Source: Clitoria ternatea
Taxonomy: Eukaryota; Streptophyta; Magnoliopsida; Fabales; Fabaceae
Assembly (NCBI GenBank): GCA_037962975.1
Contig: CM075674.1
Coordinates: 41,988,501 to 42,052,500 of the forward strand
Direction: 5' to 3'
DNA: 64,000 nucleotides
This document shows, one piece after another, positions 35,760 through 47,056 of the stretch. The notes beneath the pieces were generated by a model. The model ran no database searches, had not been told where the DNA came from, and was given only the letters and a program-made list of their open reading frames with translations. Position 1 is the first letter of the stretch. The number at the start of each line of letters is the position of its first letter. A program made the position numbers and the translations under genes.

Positions 35760-37326
35760 TGCTGGTGTATTTTAAGAGAATCAAGTTTGTATAATACACT
35801 CAAAGAAACGTGCCAAGTTTTAAACACGGTAGTTGTAGTTATAAAAGATATCGTTCCCACTAAGGATCATCAGCAATTGAAACTTAAGATATTACGGCGG
35901 ATTAAAACGATTGTTTTCATGGTTTTGAGTTCACAATATAAACGATAATATATGAACGATTATGCAGTGAAATAAAAGGAGTTTATCTAATTGTAAAAGC
36001 TGGGATTAGGATTCACCGATCTTACCTTCTGATGCATAACGTATATTCATGAAAACGGAGTTTGAGCTATAATGCTTTACATCACAATCAAAGTCATTCG
36101 TATCGATTCCTTGACTACGAAATTCATAAGAACAGATTTGATAACATCAATCCCTTGATCGTTTCAATTCCATTCCAGCATTACGACCGATTGTTTGGAC
36201 GTTCAATGCGTTAAATACCATCCCTGGTTATTTACTCACATTGAGCATTTCATTTAGATCTGTTTTCGAAAGTTATTTTCCAACAACAAACGTAAACTTA
36301 ATTCAAGAAACTAGTGATCAAGTAGATTCAAGCATTAAACATAAAATGAAATACCAAGAATCATAGAACAAGTTTACCCGAATCATGAATATATCATTTA
36401 TGATCTTCAAGTAAGAAAAGCTACATCCAATCCCATGGAGATGTTTAGCCACTCATGGTGGTCATTACAGCTTAGAAAGGAAGAAGAAAATACAGAGTAC
36501 AAAGTGTTTCTATCTCTCCAGCCCCCTTCTCAGCCACCATGCAGTAAGCTTATATAAAAGAAAACTCGCTCAAGCGAGTTTATATTTCGCTCAGGCGATG
36601 AGCATTCTTCAGCACGAAGGAAATCCACGTCCTGCTTCATTATGGGCTTAATTCGCTCAAGCGGTCTAGATTCGCCTAAGCGAATCTTCATATCTGATGC
36701 TTTATTCCATTTCGCTTGAGCCGTGTCTTCATAAACTGCAGCGAGCCCTTTTAAAATTTGGTTCTGGACAAATTCCGCTTGAGCGAAATAGTGCCGCTCA
36801 AGCGCCCTTCACATTACTGCATTCTGGAAGAAATTCGCTGGCTTCTTTATTCACAACGCTTGAGCGAAACTACTGCTAGTCCATTTTGTTCCAATCTCGC
36901 TCAAGCGGCCTCAGTGGTCGCTCGGGCGAATACTTCATTTTCAATACTGGCTTGATTTCGCCTGGGCATATCACTCCTCGCTCAAGCGAGTCTTGACCTG
37001 ATACTTGTTATTTGTTACATTCATGGCTCGCCCAAGCGGGCTCTTCAAGTTTTCTCAGCGACCAAGATTAGCTCAAGTGATATCTCCTTGGCTTGAGCGA
37101 ATATCACTCTGTTTGCTTAACACTTGGTGATTTTCTTCATTTCTTTTCTTTTCTTCTTTCTTCTTTGAGTTTTCCTGAGATTGTAACAAATTTAGCCAAT
37201 CAACTTGTACAATGTTCATTCACTATTTCTTTTCTATTTAGCTTACAAAATTGGCAAACATTGTACATTATATCCAATTTATGCTTCATTAATCATGCAA
37301 AATATAGGTAAATTGGACATCTATCA
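35760..37326 (-). repeat. Element C, 3' LTR
   Basis: It starts TGCTGGTG and ends CATCTATCA on the plus strand, and has the same length as the other LTR (1567 bp). About 12 differences are visible between the pair and 11 are C/T or G/A transitions. It holds a TCGCTYRAGCGA word array at 36563-37105. Confidence 0.95.
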
Positions 37327-37340
37327 ACTCTCCCCAACCT
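37327..37340 (-). other. Polypurine tract of element C
   Basis: On the minus strand this reads GTTGGGGAGAGT directly before the 3' LTR. It matches the expected plus-strand primer position. Confidence 0.8.
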
Positions 37341-38637
37341 AGAACTTTGCTTGTCCTCAAGCAATTGGTCAAGAGAAAGTTTAAGTGAAACAAAGATTTT
37401 AATTAATCAAAGCTGCACATAAAATGAAGGACACTTTTCACTATCCATAAATGATAAATCCTCAATCATGCTTCATTTTATCTAACCAAATTCTAAGTTT
37501 GAACTAGAATACACAATTACAAGTAACCACTCTGCTGTAAAAACAAGAAATTCTCTCTGTTTATACCTTCCAGGTGAGTGTTTGCTCTCTTTATCATTGG
37601 TCAAGTGTTATTCAATCATTGCATTTCATTTCACTGCATGAGATAACCACTCAAACAAACATGGATCAAGAGGTCTTTAATAGGTTGTAACTTGGCCAGG
37701 CTTACAAGAAATTCATTGGTTTTTCTTTGGATGCAAAGACATACTAAGGACACTTAGATTTCTTGGCCTTGGCTTTTTATTATATCATTTTTGCTTCATT
37801 TAAGCCATTCAACTTTTTCTTTATATTCCTCCTTCATTTTGTTTATTCTTTGACCTTGGTAGGAGGATCTTACGTTGTTTTCCAAAATTTTTTTTTTCTT
37901 TTCTTTTGACAATCACAGTCAAACTCTTCACATACCCTTCTTGAAAAATTATTCCTGTCCTTAGCATGCATTAAGGTTGGTTTAAGTTTTTCGTACAGGC
38001 ATGCTCTAAGGTTAAGAACAAAATTCATTTTGGCTCAATTGGGTTTAAACACAAAATTTGGATTGATTACTTGAAGGTTGGCTTTTTGGCTCTTGTTTAA
38101 CCTATCCTACACAAAATTTGCCTCTATCCTATCCATGCTTGCCTAAGCAATAATCCTTGCTAGAAATTCATGCAATGAAAGATTACACAAAATCAATGAA
38201 CTCTCGGTGTTTAAAGTTGCACTATCTCACTGGGTTAATTGTCTTGATTTCTTTATTCTCACAGAAGAGGGTTCAAACATTGTGAATTAATTCCTAACTC
38301 AAGAATTAGAAAGATTCATTCAACATTCATAAGAATTATCAGAGTTTCCAAAACTAGTCATCCTTCCTTTCATGCAAGCCTAAGATTAATTCACATCTTT
38401 CTTCACTTTTCCATGTCATGAAAATAAAATTTCCGCTCCTAAACATTATAACTAACGTATGTAACAAAATTCATTTAGGCATAACAAGAAAATCTACTGT
38501 AAATCATATGAAATTGACATAAACGGAAAGTACTGAATAATAAGTACTGAATGTAAAGTAACATAATAAAAAAGGAACGTAATTTAAAGTAACATAAATA
38601 ACTTGACAAAAAATAAAATGGAACCACAATAGCATGC
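37341..38637 (-). other. Element C, 3' untranslated region
   Basis: About 1.3 kb between ORF3 and the purine tract, AT-rich and without coding signs. It contains T-rich runs near 37880-37910 and nothing else assignable. Confidence 0.6.
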
Positions 38638-40047
38638 TCAGTCATGCGACATGACTATATCAGTGACCACTCGGTCCAGTTGTTCTTCAAACTCCCTGTC
38701 CTCAGCCTCCTGCTGCTGATGAGTCTGTGTATCAGCTGCCTGTGACTCAGGTGCTGTGACAGGTACAACTGCTGGTCCTGCTGATGTGGCTGGTGGTGAT
38801 GGTGGTGCCTCTGGCTCAGCAGCGTCAGCTGCTGGTCTCTCCTCCTCCTGCAAAATAGGACTGTCCCCAGGCCAAGCAACACGCTCCACGAACTGGTCGG
38901 GGTGCATAAAAGGGCCTGAAGGATGGCTCCAATAGCTGGCTCTGTAATGGTACAGCATGCCTCTGTGGAGAGCGACCTGCTGTCACTCAATGTGTAGAAG
39001 ATGAGCAAGGAGGGTAGGATCACAAGTAGATGGAGGCGGTGGTTGGAAAGGTGGCTGAACTGTAGGTGATGATACCACAGGTGGTGGTGGTGGTGGTGGT
39101 GTTTGAACCTGTGGTGTAGGTGTGGGTATCCTGCAATTTAAATCTATAAATTTCCGATCGATGGATGGCCTAATCGGAGTGGTGGGGTTAACATCGATCC
39201 CATGGACTGCACAAAGCCCAGTGATGAATGCAGGAAAACCAAGGCTGGCTTTAGGTTTTGTATCAGCTAATGTAGTCTTCGGATTTTGCTGAGCGAACCT
39301 AAAGATTTCATCTGAAATTATCTGAGCAAGGTCAACAGACATATTTCGAGAGAGAATGCAGTATAGAAGCTCACACTTTGGAAGGGGTAAATCAGATACA
39401 TGGGCATTCGGGATGACATTTGCTAAGAGAAATGCTGTCCACACTCTAGTCAGCATTGTCATATCCTTCCTCAGAAGTCTGGAAGGATGCTGGCTAGCCC
39501 CTCGGTACATGTGATGCCCTGGTAAACATAGTTTATCTTCAAGGTCCTGGGTGGGGTAAATATGTCGGTTTTTCTTCAAGGTGCCATAAGTGCACAAATC
39601 TCCATCAGGTAACCGAAGCATATCACCTAAATGTTCGTTGATAGTGTCTCTATCATACGATATCCAGGTGCCCCTAACCCATGTTTTGCGTTCCAAAGTG
39701 CCCTCCTTGTTCCATGCGTTGGCATAAAATTCTTTGACAATCTCTGGGTCGAATTTATGTCTGGGGTTTGCAACTCTCAACCATTTTCTTCTTCTCAATA
39801 ATTCCAAGAAGTCATCACACTCTCCCGCACGTAAATCAACCTTCCTTTCAGGAATAAAGGTCCAATGGTCTATGTTTTCAAGGCGTTGCTTATGTTCCTT
39901 ACTCCTGAATTTCTGGTTTTGTTGGGATGAGCTCCCTTCAACCCTTTTTCGTTTACCCTTTTCTCTTTCGCTCTGTCGTGGGGGTTCAGCACTTGTTACT
40001 TTGGTTCTTGCCATCCTGAAAAAACAGAAAATGCGCATTGAGTTCAT
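38638..40047 (-). pseudogene. Element C ORF3 (plant transposon protein domain), one stop codon
   Basis: An ORF of about 470 codons in the position of the Athila third ORF, interrupted once by TGA at 38983-38985 (probably from CGA). From MARTKVTS it has a basic N-terminus (KGKRKRVEG). The conserved domain then includes WTFIPERKVDLRAGE, LLRRRKWLRVANP, VKEFYANAW, KTWVRGTWISYDRDTINEHL and a region around LTRVWTAFLLANVIP. I recognise this as the putative plant transposon protein domain (Transposase_32 type). The tail is proline- and glutamine-rich. The C-terminal 106 codons are in the same frame after the stop. Its function is unknown; in some Athila elements this slot is called env-like, but I see no signal peptide or membrane segment. 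Confidence 0.82.
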
Positions 40048-40687
40048 AAGGTAAAAAAAAAACTGAAAAACAGAGTTTATTGCTTACACCATCTAGTTCA
40101 TAAGATTTTACTGAAAAACAGAGCATGAGGAAAGGTTTCGACAGTTACAAAAAGCGTTGTGCTATTGATGTTATTAATCACAAAACGGACATGATTAATT
40201 GTTTCTGCCAACACCGAACCTAATCGGGAACATTATATAAGTACATACATTGATTTTTCAGCAGCTACACAGAAATAAAAAAAAACAGAGCATGCTTAAG
40301 GGACATGGTTTCACTGCTTTATTCTAGGGCATAATTTACATATGGGTTTCACTATGCAAAACAACATTGTAGAGACGAAAATCAAACCCTAACTATCCTA
40401 AAACTAAAATCAAACAACATTGTAACCCACATTGAAAAATAACTAAAGAGCTACAAACGTAACGAAGAAGAAGATGAACAGATGCATGAGAAATGAGAGA
40501 ACTTACTTGGAAAGAAAAGAAAAATGAGAACCTGATACCAATGATGAGGAAGAAACTGCAAGAAACCCTTCGGAATCAACGATGATAGTGTGAGGGATTT
40601 AGAAGTTGAGGGCTTTTAAAAAGGTTTTGGGAGTTCGGAAGTAGAACAGGTTGTGTGCTTTTTAAAAAAAGAATGCGTAACCGCTTA

Positions 40688-41275
40688 AATTCGCTCAAGC
40701 GAGATTAAACAGCTACAGTGAATTTTAAGTTCCACACTCTTATTTCGCTCAAGCGATTATGGTTCGCTGTAGCGAAATCAAATTTAAAAGGTACCTGATG
40801 CTCCCAAAATCCCTTCGCTTGACTTAAATAACCTTCGCTTAGGCTGATAAATATATTTAAGACACTGGGTAAAATTCGCTAGGGCGAAATGAATGGCGCT
40901 TAAGCGAATATGCAGTGTTTGCTTTCTGGACAAAATTCGCTTCAGCGAGATGAATTCGCTTGGGCGATTTTGTTCCAGTGTTTAATAAAAGACACTTCGC
41001 TTGAGCGTGATTTAATTCGCTTGAGCGACAATTGCAGAAAATGGGTTTTTCTTCAATTCAATGAGTGTTCTGCACAATTCGCTTGAGCGGTCTTTAATTA
41101 GCTTAAGCGAAATTTATCCAGTAGCTATTCCCTTGTCTTGGCCTGAGCGAAAGGTGAAATTTTTCAAGCGAAGAGGACATTCGCTCAAGCTAAAAGTGGG
41201 TCGCTTAAGCGACTTATGTCCAGTATCAAAATATAAGTTTTTCGCTTAAGCTAAATGGAGTGAGCTTGAGCGAAT
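40688..41275. repeat. TCGCTYRAGCGA word array in element C interior
   Basis: About twenty half or whole copies of TTCGCTTGAGCGA and TTCGCTCAAGCGA occur between pol and ORF3. The word is its own reverse complement. The same word fills part of the LTRs of this element and of unrelated LTRs in the window. Confidence 0.9.
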
Positions 41276-41506
41276 ACCCTTATACTTGAAAATTTATATC
41301 CTCCACTTGTATTTTCTTCAAAAACTTATCTCATCATTCGATCCTTTGATTCCTTCTAGTCTTCTCATTCATTTATAAAGCATCTCATTCAAAAAGAAAC
41401 ATTCACACAATTGCATAACTAAACAAAACAACAACAAATTAAACACACTGGGTTGCCTCCCAGGTAGCGCTTGTTTAACGTCGTTAGCTCGACGCCTGAT
41501 TGATTT

Positions 41507-44500
41507 TCATTCTTCAATAAAGTGGATCAGTATATCTAGCTTTTCCACTCCGCCACCCATATATGGTTTGAGTCTTTGTCCATTAACTGTCCAGGTTCTG
41601 TCAGAATTAGGATCTTGCAACTCAACAGTGCCATATGATTTGACTTCTTTAACAAGGAAAGGTCCAGACCATTTTGATTTCAGCTTTCCTGGAAAAAGTT
41701 TTAGCTTTGAATTGAATAGAAGAACTGATTGTCCTGGGTAGAAGCTTTTTGCTAAAATCTTTTTGTCATGGTAGGCTTTCATTCTGTCTTTATAAATTCT
41801 GGATGATTCATAAGCCTCTCGCCTCCATTCTCCCAGTTTTTACAACTGAATTTTCCTTTCCTTTGTTGATGTTTTAGGATCAAAATTGAGCAACTTCATT
41901 GCCCAATAGGCCTTATGTTCTAGTTCCACCGGTAAATGACAGCTCTTTCCATAGACTAATTGGTAGGGTGAGAACCCTGTTGGAGCTTTAAAAGCTGTTC
42001 TGTATGCCCACAGAGCGTCATTCAACTTTAGAGACCAATCTTTTCTACCTTGGGAAACTGTCTTTTCCAGAATTCTTTTGATCTCCCTGTTAGATACTTC
42101 CACTTGGCCATTGGCTTGTGGATGGTAAGGAGAAGTCACCTTATGCTTGACACCATAATGTTCTAAACACTTTTGAAGTTGTGTGTTGCAAAAGTGAGAT
42201 CCTCCATCACTTATCAGAACTCGGGGAGTGCCAAATCTGTTGAAAATATTTTTCTTCAAAAATTTGATTACAGTTTTGGCATCTGCTTTTGCACAAGCCA
42301 TTGCTTTGACCCATTTCGAAACATAATCAACAGCTACCAGGATGTATTCATTTGACAGTGAGGATGGTAATGGTCCAACAAAATCTATGCCCCAACAATC
42401 AAAAACTTCTACCTCTAAGATGGTTGTTAGTGGCATTTCATTCCTCCTTGAAATACTTCCACTTCTCTGACAGGTATCACAGTTCTGCACAAAAGAGTTA
42501 GCATCTTTAAATATAGAGGGCCAGAAAAAACCTGATTGTAGGATCTTAGCAGCGGTTCTTTCCCCATTGAAATGTCCTCCATATGCTGAACTATGGCAGT
42601 GCCACAGAATACTCCTGGCTTCTTGTTCAGATACACATCTTCTCAAAATATTATCTGATCCAAGCTTGAATAAGTAAGGGTCATCCCAAATAAATTGTTG
42701 TGCATCCTTCATAAGTTTCTTCTTTTGCTGCCATGTAAAGTCTTCAGGAATCACTCCGGCAGCCTTGAAATTTGCCATGTCGGCAAACCATGGTCTTTCT
42801 TGAATCAACAACAGCCTTTCATCTGGGAATTCTTCAGGAACTTCTGGCTGTATCTTTGTAACTTCATCATTAATTAGTCTGGACAAATGATCTGCAATGT
42901 GATTCTCACTGCCCTTTTTGTCAAGAATGGTTAAATCAAACTCTTGTAACAGCAAAATCCACCTAATTAATCTTGGCTTAGAATCAGATTTATTCATCAA
43001 GTATTTGATTGCTGCATGATCTGTAAAAACTATTACTCGTGCACCAATTAAATACGATCTGAATTTTTCAAGCCCATACACAACAGCTAGTAATTCTTTT
43101 TCAGTTGTGGCATAATTGATTTGAGCTTCATTCAAAACTTTACTAGCGTAATGTATTGGATGAAAAATTCTAGATTTTCTTTGTCCTAACACTGCACCTA
43201 TTGCATAATCACTTGCATCACACATGATTTCAAAATCAAGATTCCAATCGGGTGCAACTATGATAGGTGCAGTAGTTAGTTTTTCCTTCAACGTTTGAAA
43301 AGCAAGCAAACATGAATTATCAAATTGAAAAGAATTTTCTTTTTGCAGCAGATTACTCAAAGGTTTAGCAATTTTCGAAAAATCTTTTATAAACCTTCGG
43401 TAAAATCCTGCATGACCTAGAAAACTCCTGACACCTTTGACATTTATTGGTGGGGGTAATTTTTCAATAACTTTAACTTTTGCCCTATCCACCTCAATGC
43501 CTTTGTTTGAAATGGTGTGACCCAACACTATGCCTTTAGTTACCATAAAGTGACATTTTTCCCAATTGAGCATTAAATTGGTTTCCACACACCTTTTCAA
43601 CACGGTATCAAGGTTTTCTAAACAAGAATGAAATAATTTACCAAAGACGGAGAAGTCATCCATGAAGACTTCTATGCATTTTTCCACAAGGTCTGAAAAA
43701 ATTGCCAGCATGCACCGTTGAAAAGTGGCTGGAGCATTACATAGTCCAAAAGGCATCTTTCGATATGCAAAAACACCAAAAGGGCAAGTAAATGTTGTTT
43801 TCTCCTGGTCTTCTGGAGCCACTGCTATTTGATTGTAGCCTGAGTATCCATCCAGAAAACAATAATAAGCTTGTCCCGCCAACCTTTCCAGCATTTGGTC
43901 CATGAATGGCAATGGAAATGATCTTTCCTTGTTGCTTGATTTAGCTTTCGGTAGTCTATACACATTCTCCATCCCGTTACTGTTCTGGTTGGAATCAACT
44001 CATTATTTTCATTCCTCACTACCGTCATGCCTCCCTTCTTTGGTACCACTTGAACTGGGCTCACCCATGCACTATCTGAAATAGGGTAGATCATTCCTGC
44101 TTCCAGCAACTTCAGCACTTCTTTCTTCACGACCTCTTTCATGATTGGATTTAACCGCCTTTGAGGTTGAGCCACTGGTTTGTATTCTTGCTCCATAAAA
44201 ATATGATGCATACAATAAGATGGACTGATGCCTTTCAAATCACTTAGTTTCCAACCAATAGCTTGCTCATTCTTTTTCAGAATTTCAATCAGCTTTTCTT
44301 CTTCTTCTTTCAACAAAGTGCTGCTAATTATTACTGGTTTATTACCTTGGTCATCTAAAAAGACATACTTCAGATTTGAAGGTAATTCTTTCAATTCTAT
44401 CTTGTGAATCTCAGGACTTTGTTTTTCATCTAGTTTTTCCATTTTGCTTTCCTCGCTTGTCACCACCTTACCGGCTTCAAGACTTTGCAAAACCTCTTGC

Positions 44501-47001
44501 ACTTCATCCATCTCCATATTATTAAAACTCTCAACAGCATTCACTAGAACCTTTTCAAGAGGGCTTGAATTGTTCATCTTGTGAAGCTGTTTTGAAATTG
44601 TCTCTTCTTCCACATCAATTTTGAAATAACTCTGCTTGTCTGCAGGATATTTCATGGCTTCAAAAACATCAAAATTGACTTCCTCATCTTGGACTCTTAC
44701 TTTTAATTTCCCATCATCAACATCTATGATAACTTTTGCAGTCTTCATAAATGGTCGTCCCAAGATTAAAGGTACTTCTGAATCCTCTTCCATATCCATG
44801 ATTACAAAATCCACTGGAAACACGAATTTGTCTACTTTCACTAGAACATCTTCTGCAACTCCATAAGGGAACTTCATTGATCTATCAGCTAATTGGAGAG
44901 TCATTCTAGTTGGTCGAATTTCCAGATCACCAATTCTCTTCAGCATAGATAATGGCATCAGATTAATGCTTGCTCCTAGGTCAAGTAATGCTTTTCCTAC
45001 TGGCAGACTACCAATGGTGACAGGAATTGTAAAGCTTCCCGGATCTTTGGTCTTCTACGGTAATGCTTTTTGAATTATAGCACTACATCCAGCCTCTAAT
45101 TCTACTGTCTCCTCCGAAAATCTTCTCTTCTTTGTCAATAAATCCTTCATAAATTTTGCATAGGTAGGCATCTGCTCCATGGCTTCCATGAATGGCACAT
45201 TGATCTGTAATCTCTTGAATATGTCCATAAACCTAGCAAACTGCCTTTCTTTATCCCGCTTGGAAGGATTTTTGGGGTAAGGCATGCTTTTCAGCTGTGG
45301 AATACCTTCATCCACCTTCATCTTTCCTTTCTCTACATCACTCATTTTATCTTTCTCTTTTTCTTTTTCTTTTTCTTTATTTACAGTCTCACTTTTTTCA
45401 TTTTCATCTTTTTCTCTATTTTTTTCTTTTTCTTTTTCTTTCAAAAATCTTTCTTCTTCCTTTTCTTTTTCACCCAACTCTACACCTGTAGTTTTTCCGC
45501 TTCTGGTCATCACTGCCTGACATTGCTCCTTAGGATTCGCTTCAGTGTTGGCTCCATAATAAGGTCTTTTTTGTTCTGCCATTTGACGGGCAAGCTGTCT
45601 AACCTGAGTCTCTAGATTCCTGATGGAAGCTTCTGTGTTCTTCTGATTTGTTAGAGAAGCTTGCATGAACTTTTCCAATGTATCTTCCAATCTAGTTGTC
45701 TTTTCCATCAGAGACGATCCTTGTTGGTGGGTCTGTGGTCTATTGTATGTATTAGCTTCTTGCCTCCAACCTTGGCCTTGATTTGCATTATTCCTCCATC
45801 CCTGAAATGGTTGATTAGTAAAATTGGAATTGAAATTATTTTGTCTACCTTGATTGTTCATGTAATGGACAGCTTCTTCCTGCGACCCACAATGTCCATT
45901 TGGATGGTCACCTCCACAAAAATCACATCTTGCATTCATTTGTTGCTGAGGTTGTGCAGATTGAACTGAGTGCAATTGTTGAGGAAGTTTGGCCATCTGT
46001 TGTGTTAAGGCTTCGATCTGTTAGGTCAAAATTTTGTTTTGAGCTAAAATAGCATCAGAAGTATTCAAGTCCAGAATTCCTTTCTTTTGTACTTGCTGCC
46101 TATCATGCTGTGCTTGATAATCTGTGGATGACAAAGCTTCTATGATTCTGGTTGCTTGGTCAGCATCTACTGTCATCATTGTTCCACCAGCAGCAGCATC
46201 TAGAATCATCTTTGTATCAGGCCTTAGACCATTGTAGAAAATATTCAGCTGCGCTATATCTTCAAATCCATGATTTGGACATTTGCGCAATAAGGACTTG
46301 AATCTGTCCCATGCTTCACAAAAAGGTTCTTCCATTCCTTGACGGAAAGTTGAAATGTCAGACTTTGCTTTTATGAATCTTGACGGTGGAAAGAAACGAA
46401 ACAAGAATTTCTCCTCCACACTAGACCAATTATTCAAGCTTTGGTTTGGATGGGATTGCAACCATTCTTTGGCCTTTCCAGCTAGAGAAAATGGAAACAA
46501 CCGGAGGTATGCTGATTCAAGATCTCCTTGCTCAAAGCCCATAGTACCTACCAATTCATAAAATGTAGCTAAGTGAGTATATGGGTCTTCATGTGACATT
46601 CCAGTAAATTGGTGAGCACTAATCAAACTAAGAAATGCTAGTTTCATTTCCAAAGCTCTGGTTTGTGGGATTGCTATGCTTGAAAAATATCTAGGTCCTT
46701 GTTGATTGGCATAGTCTCCCAAGGTACGCCTTGGTGGTTGATGTCCTTCCATATTTGCTTCAGATTTTGGAATTGTTGTTGGTGTTGAAATTGGAGAAGA
46801 AGAAGAAGAAGATTGGTCCTCCTCTTGTTGTGCTTTGGCTTTGGCTTTGATTTTCTTCAAAGTCTTTTCAATTTCAGGATCTATTTCAGCCTGTTCTTTG
46901 AATCCCTGACTTCTTAATATCATAAGCAAAGCTAGCAAAGGAGAGGTTAACCAAGAAATTGATACTAAACAACACAAAAATGCAATACGTACAGTATTCA
47001 C
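41507..47001 (-). pseudogene. Element C gag-pol polyprotein, three stops and one frameshift
   Basis: One ORF of about 1830 codons in its ancestral form. Gag (from 47001) carries RTLGDYANQQGPRYFSSI, FPFSLAGKAKEWL and NGLRPDTKMILDAAAGG, and a zinc knuckle CDFCGGDHPNGHC near 45890. Protease has LLDLGASINLMP near 44970. RT has MPFGLCNAPATFQRCM and the catalytic FMDDFSVFG near 43650. RNase H has EIMCDASDYAIGAVLG and VIVFTDHAAIKYL. Integrase has an HHCC finger, then DFVGPLPS, ISDGGSHF and GQVEVSNREIK supplying D, D and E. Breaks: TAA at 46021-46023, TAG at 45055-45057, TAA at 41840-41842 and a one-base loss near 43913-43916. All other segments keep frame, so decay is recent. It may be movable by related elements. 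Confidence 0.92.
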
Positions 47002-47028
47002 ACACCGTAATAACTTAATTCAATTACT

Positions 47029-47050
47029 TCGATCCCCGGCAACAGCGCCA
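47029..47050 (-). other. Primer binding site of element C (tRNA-Asp)
   Basis: The plus strand TCGATCCCCGGCAAC followed by AGCGCCA equals the 3' end of plant tRNA-Asp, including CCA, with one mismatch. On the element's strand this is the complementary primer site. It lies 6 bases from the 5' LTR. Confidence 0.92.
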
Positions 47051-47056
47051 AAAACT

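Noticed and set aside
35751..35948. ORF starting in chromovirus B and running on
   Set aside because: It crosses the B to C insertion junction and is not a real gene.
36697..36955. Identical 60-72 codon ORFs near 36.7-37.3 kb and 48.0-48.6 kb
   Set aside because: They lie within the two LTRs of element C; the duplication is the LTR pair, not a gene family.
45284..45520. Plus-strand Ser/Phe-rich ORFs within element C
   Set aside because: They are the antisense of a Lys/Glu-rich part of gag in C.
47029..47050. Partial tRNA-Asp gene
   Set aside because: Only the 3' 22 bases of a tRNA are present, exactly between an LTR and gag; this is a primer binding site.
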